A DNA stretch of 64,000 nucleotides from Methylobacterium brachythecii. GTDB taxonomy: Bacteria; Pseudomonadota; Alphaproteobacteria; Rhizobiales; Beijerinckiaceae. The stretch is from positions 248,001 through 312,000 of the forward strand of contig NZ_JACIDN010000001.1 of the NCBI RefSeq assembly GCF_014196345.1, read 5' to 3'. Numbering within the stretch: the first letter of the stretch is position 1; each line of letters starts with the position of its first letter. The translations under genes were made by a program, and so were the position numbers. The notes under the pieces were generated by a model. It had not been told where the DNA came from. It ran no database searches and worked only from the letters and a program-made list of their open reading frames with translations. Below, piece by piece: positions 36,820 to 43,141 of the stretch.

Positions 36820-37548
36820 ATGGCTAGTGGACGCGTCGCCCTCGTGACGGGCGGAACGCGCGGCATCGGCGCCGCCATCTCGAAGGGCCTTCAGGCCAAG
36901 GGCTACAAGGTCGCCGCCAATTACGGCGGCAACGACGAGGCCGCCAACGCCTTCAAGGCCGAGACCGGCATCCCCGTCTTCAAGTTCGACGTCGGCGATT
37001 ACGCCGCCTGCGAGGCCGGCATCAAGCAGATCGAGGCCGAGGTCGGCCCGGTCGACATCCTCGTGAACAATGCCGGCATCACCCGCGACGGCGCGTTCCA
37101 TAAGATGAGCTTCGAGAAATGGCAGGCGGTCATCAAGACCAATCTCGACTCTGCCTTTACCGTCACGCGCCCGCTGATCGAGGGCATGCGCGAGCGTAAG
37201 TTCGGCCGCATCATCCTGATCTCGTCGATCAACGGCCAGAAGGGCCAGGCCGGCCAGACCAATTACTCGGCTGCCAAGGCCGGCGTGATCGGCTTCGCCA
37301 AGGCACTCGCCCAGGAGAGCGCTTCGAAGGGCATCACGGTCAACGTGATCGCGCCGGGCTACATCGCCACCGACATGGTGATGGCGGTCGCCGAGGACAT
37401 CCGGAACAAGATCATCTCGACGATCCCGGTCGGCCGACTCGGCGAGGCGGAAGAAATCGCTCGCGCGGTGGAGTACCTCGCCGACGATTCCTCGGGCTTC
37501 ATCACCGGCTCGACGCTCACCATCAACGGCGCGCAGTATATTACCTGA
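36820..37548 (+). CDS. phaB: Acetoacetyl-CoA reductase
   Basis: A 242-residue short-chain dehydrogenase that reduces acetoacetyl-CoA to (R)-3-hydroxybutyryl-CoA with NADPH. The cofactor motif is TGGTRGIGAAI. The catalytic residues are in ILISSINGQKGQ (Ser) and TNYSAAKAG (Tyr-x3-Lys). NNAGITRDG is also present. ACGGAGGAAACC precedes the ATG. The 191-nt gap from phaA is AT-rich (36670-36720) and could carry its own promoter. A strong hairpin follows the stop. Confidence 0.97.
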   Translation: MASGRVALVTGGTRGIGAAISKGLQAKGYKVAANYGGNDEAANAFKAETGIPVFKFDVGDYAACEAGIKQIEAEVGPVDILVNNAGITRDGAFHKMSFEKWQAVIKTNLDSAFTVTRPLIEGMRERKFGRIILISSINGQKGQAGQTNYSAAKAGVIGFAKALAQESASKGITVNVIAPGYIATDMVMAVAEDIRNKIISTIPVGRLGEAEEIARAVEYLADDSSGFITGSTLTINGAQYIT

Positions 37549-37557
37549 TGTGAGTTG

Positions 37558-37582
37558 CCCCTGAGCGCAGAGCGCTCAGGGG
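37558..37582 (+). terminator. phaB terminator-like hairpin
   Basis: CCCCTGAGCG (37558-37567) pairs perfectly with CGCTCAGGGG (37573-37582) around a 5-nt loop, starting 10 nt after the phaB stop. No T-run follows, but the stem is very stable and the gene on the other side is convergent. Confidence 0.7.
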
Positions 37583-37651
37583 CGTCCGCCGCACGCGCGG
37601 CGGCGCGCAGTCGCGCTTGCCTACGCGCTCCGCGCTTCGGGGCCTATCGAG

Positions 37652-37683
37652 CCGTCATTGCTTCGCTGCGCTGGCAATAACGG
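37652..37683. repeat. CCGTCATTGC-type intergenic palindrome
   Basis: CCGTCATTGC and GCAATAACGG form imperfect arms (one mismatch). The inner segment ATTGCTTCGCTGCGCT is the exact reverse complement of the core of the repeats at 57004 and 57820, so this is another member of the same dispersed family. It lies between the convergent phaB and LysR genes. Confidence 0.7.
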
Positions 37684-37686
37684 TGA

Positions 37687-38583
37687 TTAGCCGTTGTCGA
37701 CCTTGATGAAATCGATGAAGGCTCGCAGCGGCGGCGGCATGTGCTGCCTCTGGGCGTAGTAGAGGCGTGGCCCCGAGAACGGCGGCAGCCAGTCTTCGAG
37801 CAGCGGCACCAGTGCGCCCGTCGCCAAGCCCTCTGCCAGATACTCCTCGAACGTGCAGATCAACCCCAGCCCGGCGATGGCCGCCTGAGCTTCCAGCTCG
37901 GCTGACGTTGCGATGAGCTGCCCGGACGGCACGATCCGTATCGTCTCCCCATCCCTCTCGAACTCCCATTGGGCGGTCACCCGGCTGGCGAAGCGATGCC
38001 GGATGCAGGCATGGGCCAGCAGGTCGCGCGGGTGCTCGGGTACGCCCCGCGCCGCGAGATAAGCCGGTGAGGCTGCCAGCACGTAGCGCTGCATGCGCGG
38101 GCCGATCGGCACTGCGACCATGTCCCGCTCGACGCTCTCCTCGTAACGGATGCCGGCGTCGAATCCTTCGGCAAGGACATCAATGAAGCTGTCGTTGTTC
38201 TCGACCTCCAGGCTGATCCTCGGATGGGCCAGTAGGAAACGGCTCACGATCGAGGGCAGGATGTGGCGAGCGACGACGGTCGGCGCGTTGAGCCGCAGTG
38301 TTCCCGCCGGGACATCGGGTGAGCCGTTCACGGCTTCGAGCGCGCTGCCGATCTCGCGGATGGCCGGGGCGATACGTTCGAGGAGCTGGGCTCCTGCTTC
38401 GGTTGGCGTCACGCTGCGTGTCGTGCGGTTGAGGAGGCGCGAGCCGAGCCGTGCCTCAAGCCGGCGCAGGGCCTCGCTGAGCGCGGAGGCCGACATGCCT
38501 TTCAGCCTGGCCGCTCCTCGAAAGCTGCGGGCGCGGGCGACGGCGACGAATGCGTCGAGATCCGCGAGATCGGGATCGGGCAT
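37687..38583 (-). CDS. LysR-family transcriptional regulator
   Basis: A 298-residue regulator. The N-terminal winged HTH is LDAFVAVARARSFRGAARLKGMSASALSEALRRLEARLGSRLLNR (key text), followed by TRSVTPTEAGAQLL and a periplasmic-binding-like effector domain. It is divergent from an aldo/keto reductase gene 111 nt away, which is the likely target by the usual LysR arrangement. The effector is unknown. Confidence 0.92.
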   Translation of the reverse strand: MPDPDLADLDAFVAVARARSFRGAARLKGMSASALSEALRRLEARLGSRLLNRTTRSVTPTEAGAQLLERIAPAIREIGSALEAVNGSPDVPAGTLRLNAPTVVARHILPSIVSRFLLAHPRISLEVENNDSFIDVLAEGFDAGIRYEESVERDMVAVPIGPRMQRYVLAASPAYLAARGVPEHPRDLLAHACIRHRFASRVTAQWEFERDGETIRIVPSGQLIATSAELEAQAAIAGLGLICTFEEYLAEGLATGALVPLLEDWLPPFSGPRLYYAQRQHMPPPLRAFIDFIKVDNG

Positions 38584-38650
38584 TGTGCGAAATTCCGGAC
38601 AAGGCGTGCGGCTGAGGCCGGCTTATCGCACGACTGGCCTCGATGCATAT

Positions 38651-38686
38651 CCGCTGCAACGGCTCATGGAGGCATGAGCCAGCGGA
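38651..38686 (+). promoter_or_regulatory. Inverted repeat over the aldo/keto reductase leader
   Basis: GGCTCATG (38661-38668) pairs with CATGAGCC (38673-38680). The flanks CCGCT (38651-38655) and AGCGG (38681-38685 region) extend the symmetry into the Shine-Dalgarno GCGGAG of the gene at 38695. It could be a LysR operator or an RNA hairpin covering the ribosome site. Function is inferred only. Confidence 0.4.
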
Positions 38687-38694
38687 GAACGATC

Positions 38695-39690
38695 ATGAAG
38701 CACAGGCAACTCGGCAAGACCGGCCCCGGGGTCTCGGCCCTCGGGCTCGGAGCGATGGGCATGTCGGATCTCTACGGGCCGTCCGACCGGGCGGAGAGCA
38801 TCGCGACGGTCCACGCCGCGCTCGAAGCCGGGATGACGCTGATCGATACCGGCGACTTCTACGGCATGGGGCATAACGAGATGCTCATCGGCGAGGCCCT
38901 GAAGGGGCGCCGCGACGAGGCGCAGATCAGCGTGAAGTTCGGCGCCCTGCGCAACGCCGGCGGCGGCTGGAGCGGTTACGACGCGCGTCCCTTGGCCGTG
39001 AAGAATTTCCTCGCCTACACGCTGCAGCGGCTCGGCACCGACCACATCGATATCTACCGCCCGGCCCGGGTCGATCCGAACGTGCCGATCGAGGAGACGA
39101 TCGGCGCCATCGCCGAAGAGGTGAAGGCCGGCCGCGTCAGGCATATCGGTTTGTCGGAAGCCGGATCCGAGACGATCCGGCGTGCGGCCGCCGTCCACCC
39201 GATCAGCGACCTGCAGATCGAGTACTCGCTGATCTCGCGCGGCATCGAGGACGACATCCTCGCCACGTGTCGTGAACTCGGCATCGGCATCACGGCCTAC
39301 GGCGTGCTCTCGCGCGGCTTGATCAGTGGGCACTGGCAGAAGGGACAGGGCCAGGGCGACTTCCGTGGCATGAGCCCCCGCTTCCAGGGTGAGAACCTCG
39401 ATGCGAATCTCGCCCTCGTCGAGGCTCTCCGCGCGATCGCCGAGGCGAAAGGTGTCAGTGTCGCGCAGGTCGCCATCGCCTGGGTCGCTGCGCAGGGTGA
39501 GGACATCGTGCCCCTGGTCGGGGCGAGGCGCCGGGATCGGCTGCAGGAAGCCCTCGGCGCCGTCGCGTTCAGCCTGAGCGCCGAGGATCTCGCGGCGATC
39601 GAGGGGGCCGTACCGAAGGGCGCCGCAGCAGGCTCGCGCTACCCCGCCGCGCAGATGGGCCATCTCGATAGCGAGAGGCCGCGCGGCTGA
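38695..39690 (+). CDS. Aldo/keto reductase
   Basis: A 331-residue NADPH-dependent oxidoreductase of the YajO/Tas-like group. Start context: GCGGAG 8 nt before the ATG, and MKHRQLGKTGPGVSALGLG is the family N-terminus. Tetrad residues seen are Asp and Tyr in LIDTGDFYGMG and Lys in ISVKFGAL. The position usually holding the catalytic His (QHRVDP) reads RPARVDP, so it is Ala. I have seen this variant in related proteins, so it may mark a subfamily. The cofactor region VPLVGARRRDRLQEAL is present. Confidence 0.88.
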   Translation: MKHRQLGKTGPGVSALGLGAMGMSDLYGPSDRAESIATVHAALEAGMTLIDTGDFYGMGHNEMLIGEALKGRRDEAQISVKFGALRNAGGGWSGYDARPLAVKNFLAYTLQRLGTDHIDIYRPARVDPNVPIEETIGAIAEEVKAGRVRHIGLSEAGSETIRRAAAVHPISDLQIEYSLISRGIEDDILATCRELGIGITAYGVLSRGLISGHWQKGQGQGDFRGMSPRFQGENLDANLALVEALRAIAEAKGVSVAQVAIAWVAAQGEDIVPLVGARRRDRLQEALGAVAFSLSAEDLAAIEGAVPKGAAAGSRYPAAQMGHLDSERPRG

Positions 39691-39694
39691 TTCA

Positions 39695-40135
39695 TCACTG
39701 GCGCGGCATCGGGCGCCAGTCCGGCGGCGCCATCTCGAAACCGGCGAAGTCGAAGCCGGGCGAGACGGTGCAGCCGACCAGCGTCCAGGCGCCGAGGCTC
39801 GCCGCCGTCTGCCAGTGACCGGCCGGCACGACGAGCTGGGGGCGCTGGCGGCGCAGGATGTCGGGGCCGAGATGGTGAGCCTCGGCATCGTGCCCGTTGC
39901 CGCTCATGGTGATGACCATCGGCGCGCCGGCATACCAGTGCCAGATCTCGGCGGCGTCGACCCGGTGCCAGGCCGAGACCTCACCGACGTCGAGCAGGTA
40001 GTAGATCGCCGTGCCGACCGAGCGCCCCTCGATCGTGCGGGGATCACGGAACGTCTCGCGATAATGGCCGCCTTCCGGGTGCGGCTTCAGGCCGAGGGTC
40101 GCGATCACCTCGATGACGCTGAGCCCCTCGATCAT
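39695..40135 (-). CDS. DUF985 cupin-family protein
   Basis: A 146-residue cupin_5/DUF985 protein. The motifs are LKPHPEGGHYRETF, AIYYLLDVGEVSAWHRVDAAEIWHWYAGAP (key text) and VGCTVSPGFDFAGFEMA. The cluster of His/Glu in HRVDAAEIWHW suggests a metal site. The ATG overlaps the stop of the DUF4166 gene (ATGA), so it is the last gene of a four-gene operon. The substrate is unknown; relatives have been proposed as sugar epimerase-like or storage-like cupins. Confidence 0.88.
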   Translation of the reverse strand: MIEGLSVIEVIATLGLKPHPEGGHYRETFRDPRTIEGRSVGTAIYYLLDVGEVSAWHRVDAAEIWHWYAGAPMVITMSGNGHDAEAHHLGPDILRRQRPQLVVPAGHWQTAASLGAWTLVGCTVSPGFDFAGFEMAPPDWRPMPRQ

Positions 40136-41817
40136 CGGCGATCCTCCCATTCCGGCACCAGCCAGCCCCTGTAATGCACCAGGAGCCCGACGAGGGGCAG
40201 GAGCAGGGCGACATCGAAACTGAAGCGACCGTGCTCGTCCACACGTTCGCTCGCCCGCGTCGCCGGACTCAGGGATCGCGGCAGTGGCAGGGGGCCGAGC
40301 CGCCAGCCCGTGACCGTCATGTCGAGGCCCTGCGCATGGGCGTTCACCGCGAGATCCATCGAGAACGGGCCGAAGCGCTCTCGAAACAGGCTGCGCCCCT
40401 CGCCGCCTGGCGCAAGGCTCATCACACTCGAGAAGCGTTCGCTGCCGAAGCGCCGCGTCCAGAGTTCGGTGCCTCTTTCCGGCCGGATCGTCACGCGCAC
40501 CGGGCAGGCCGTCGTCGTGTGCGGCAGCCGAAAAAAGGTCGCGAGCAAGCCGACGGCGAGCCCGCTGCCTCGCGTCACCTCGGCCTCGCCCGCGAAGGTC
40601 AGTCCGCCAGTCGCGCCATGCAGCACGCGGATCGGGGCCGGCATCGCGGCGAAGCCGGCCCCGATAGCCCGCTCGAATAGGGGCTGGGGATGCCAGACAT
40701 CAACGCGGCTCTCGATCCGTAGCCGGCGCATTTCAGCCTCGATTGCGGCGAGGGGCAGCAATCCGACACAAGCGCGTGCGCCGGACGGAACCGGAGCCGC
40801 GGCCGGATCGGCCATGCGCCGGATCGCCGCCAGGGCCGGCAACGTCGGCACGGAGGGACCGTCCCCCGCCTGTGCCACAAGGCTCCACGTTGCCTGGATC
40901 GGTCGGTCGTCGCGGTCCCGTCCCAGCGCCTCGACGACCATGCCGCCGCGATCGCTGCCGAAGCGGTCGAGCGCACCGGCCATGGCGAGGAAAGGCCGAG
41001 CGAAGGGAATCAGCGAGGGCAGAAGCCGCAGCCGCACCGGCAGGCTGGCGAGCCAGAGGCCGAGATGCAGGAGGCTCAATTCGAGCCCGGCGCGAAACAC
41101 GACGCTGCGTGCCTGGGGCCATCGCGCCGGCACGATGTCGAGGTCGGGAGTTTCGCAGAGCGCCGCCCAACGGCGGCCGAGACCGGGAACGCCGATGCGC
41201 GTCAGCAATCCCCACCCGGGCCGTTGCTCCCACGCCCCGTCGCGAAACACGCGGACCGGCTGCCCGGCATAGGACAGGATCGCCCGCATCACCGAGAGCC
41301 CGCGCGGCGCGCGATTGCCCGGCACGATCGCCACGGAGACGGCCTCGACGCGGCGCCAGCCGGCGGTCAGGGCATCGAGCGCGGCGTTCGAGAGGGCCGG
41401 CGTCGAGCTGGCGCCCGTCAGTGCGGCGACACCGGCAGCCCGCGCCTCTCCGTCGAGCCGGTCGAAATCCGCGACGAAATCGCGGGCGTCGGCGAGGTCG
41501 AGATACGGCAGTCCGGCCGCGATGGCCGCGCGTGCGAGACGAGGCTCCGTACCCTGGAACGGGCCGGCCGCATCGACGACGAGGCGCAGGCAGAGTGCCG
41601 TCAGCGTTTCCGAGGTGACCGCGGCCGCATCGAGCCGGACGGCCCGCACCCGGCCGGCCGGGTGAAGCCGCGCCGTCGCCTCCGCCTTGCCGAGGTCGCG
41701 ACCCGCGACGACCACCGGAACCGTCGTCGTCGCGACGAGGCCGGCGACGAGACGCGAGCCGAAGGCGCCGCTTCCACCGACGACCAGCACGGCCGGCTCG
41801 CGGGAAACGTCGCTCAC
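40132..41817 (-). CDS. Saccharopine-dehydrogenase-like protein with C-terminal DUF4166
   Basis: A 561-residue two-domain protein. The N-terminal Rossmann fold has VLVVGGSGAFGSRLVAGL and VVVAGRDLGKAEA, like saccharopine dehydrogenase NAD(P)-binding domains, then VVDAAGPFQG. The C-terminal ~190 residues match the DUF4166 pattern (VLHGATGGLTFAGEAEVTRGSG, FGPFSMDL, GWRLGPLPLPRSL). The GTG at 41817 overlaps the previous stop (GTGA). The reaction is unknown; a lipid- or sterol-type substrate has been suggested for similar architectures, and I treat that as unproven. Confidence 0.8.
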   Translation of the reverse strand: MSDVSREPAVLVVGGSGAFGSRLVAGLVATTTVPVVVAGRDLGKAEATARLHPAGRVRAVRLDAAAVTSETLTALCLRLVVDAAGPFQGTEPRLARAAIAAGLPYLDLADARDFVADFDRLDGEARAAGVAALTGASSTPALSNAALDALTAGWRRVEAVSVAIVPGNRAPRGLSVMRAILSYAGQPVRVFRDGAWEQRPGWGLLTRIGVPGLGRRWAALCETPDLDIVPARWPQARSVVFRAGLELSLLHLGLWLASLPVRLRLLPSLIPFARPFLAMAGALDRFGSDRGGMVVEALGRDRDDRPIQATWSLVAQAGDGPSVPTLPALAAIRRMADPAAAPVPSGARACVGLLPLAAIEAEMRRLRIESRVDVWHPQPLFERAIGAGFAAMPAPIRVLHGATGGLTFAGEAEVTRGSGLAVGLLATFFRLPHTTTACPVRVTIRPERGTELWTRRFGSERFSSVMSLAPGGEGRSLFRERFGPFSMDLAVNAHAQGLDMTVTGWRLGPLPLPRSLSPATRASERVDEHGRFSFDVALLLPLVGLLVHYRGWLVPEWEDRR

Positions 41818-42638
41818 TCGGAGATGGCGCCCTGCGGGATGTTGAACTGGCGCGGCGGCGCGGCGGTGCGGCCGGCTGGCGCCGTCCCACCGGCAGCTGC
41901 GCCGGCCGGCTCCTTGCGCGGCGCCTTCGGCTTCTTCTCTTTCTTCGCGTCTTTCTTGGCGACCGGCACAGGAGCCGCCTTGGCGGCAGGAGCGGTGCCG
42001 CATTCCTTGAAGCGCATCTGTGCGAGCGGTGCGTTCGCGTCCGACACGATCTCGAAGGAATCCGGAAGGGTGCCGAGCTGGGCATCCCAGCGGACCGGGC
42101 CGCCGAGCAGGCTCTCAAGCGCAGCCGGGGACGCCCCGCGGCGCAGTGAGGCGAGATCGCGGCCATAGGCGGTGGCGATCTTGTCGCCGATCACGAGCTG
42201 GACGACGCGGGTCACGTCCGGAGTCAACGGCCGAAGCGGGTTGTCGACCGTCACGGCACCGGTCCGGGTCACCCAGACCGAGAACTCCTTGGGCCCGTCA
42301 TAGAGCACCGACTGGCCGGGGTCGCAGGCCACGGGAGGGCCGGAAACCGCTGCCGGGGTAGGAGGCGCTGCAGGCAGCAGCGGCGGCACGGCAGCCGCTC
42401 CCTGCGGCTCGCCGCCTCCGGTGCGAAGCGGCGGCTTGCCGGCATCAGGCTGCTCCGCTTGGGGTGCGGGTTTGGGCTTCGGTTTGGGTTTCGGGCGCGG
42501 CTTCGGATTCGCGGGCTTGGGCTGTGTCTGCTCGCCGGCCGGCGGAGAGGCGGCCTCCGGCTCCTGCGCCATGGCCCTTGCGGCCAGCAGCAGGGACGCC
42601 GCGACCAGCGCGGCCTTCAGGGGAACGCGCGCGATCAT
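41814..42638 (-). CDS. Secreted protein with Lys-Pro repeat region, function unknown
   Basis: A 274-residue exported protein with a signal peptide (1-24, ending RAMAQE). Residues ~38-58 are an alternating Lys-Pro tract (KPRPKPKPKPKPAP) like the periplasm-spanning part of TonB. A globular central domain follows (about 100-215, CDPGQSVLYDGPKEFSVWV ... MRFKECG) with two cysteines. The last ~55 residues are Ala/Lys/Pro-rich. The tract might span peptidoglycan. I do not recognise the central domain. ATG overlaps the upstream stop. Confidence 0.65.
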   Translation of the reverse strand: MIARVPLKAALVAASLLLAARAMAQEPEAASPPAGEQTQPKPANPKPRPKPKPKPKPAPQAEQPDAGKPPLRTGGGEPQGAAAVPPLLPAAPPTPAAVSGPPVACDPGQSVLYDGPKEFSVWVTRTGAVTVDNPLRPLTPDVTRVVQLVIGDKIATAYGRDLASLRRGASPAALESLLGGPVRWDAQLGTLPDSFEIVSDANAPLAQMRFKECGTAPAAKAAPVPVAKKDAKKEKKPKAPRKEPAGAAAGGTAPAGRTAAPPRQFNIPQGAISE

Positions 42639-42979
42639 CGTCCCAGGCGCCCGCGCGATGCCTTCGGGTTCGTCCTCGATGGGCCGTCGATGAGCTTGGC
42701 TTCGATCATCTCCGCCTCGACGGATGTCGCATCGATCAGGTGACCGTCGCTCTCCCGGACCTCGGTCCAGTCGGCGTCGACGATCGGCTGGCTGCGGTCG
42801 ATCGGGCTGCGCGGGGGCGGGCGCAGACTCCGGATCAGGAAATCCTCGCCGCCCTCGGCAAGGTCATCCTCCCGTTGCATCCGCAAGGGAGGACGGCGCG
42901 ATCGTGCGGAAATCGCCGAGGCGAAGGCCAAGGCGAGACCGGCAACCGCAACCGCGCCGAGGATCAAGAGCGTTTCCAT
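42635..42979 (-). CDS. Small single-pass membrane protein, first gene of the DUF4166 operon
   Basis: A 114-residue protein with one N-terminal TM helix (residues 3-24, TLLILGAVAVAGLALAFASAI) and an Arg-rich then acidic cytoplasmic tail (REDDLAEGGEDF, DATSVEAEMIEAKLIDG). There is no recognised domain. Its stop overlaps the next gene, and successive overlaps tie 42979-39695 into a single minus-strand unit divergent from ppc. Confidence 0.65.
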   Translation of the reverse strand: METLLILGAVAVAGLALAFASAISARSRRPPLRMQREDDLAEGGEDFLIRSLRPPPRSPIDRSQPIVDADWTEVRESDGHLIDATSVEAEMIEAKLIDGPSRTNPKASRGRLGR

Positions 42980-43141
42980 GGCCGCGATCAGCGTTACCCC
43001 ACCTCGCCGGCCGTTGCACCCGCAGATCGTCGCAGGAAGCGTGGCCGCCATAGAGGAACGGTCCTTGCGTCGCAGGCCCGACGATGAGAACACCGCCGCC
43101 CCACGATGCGCGGGGCCGGCCGGAGCGGATGGGATGATCCG

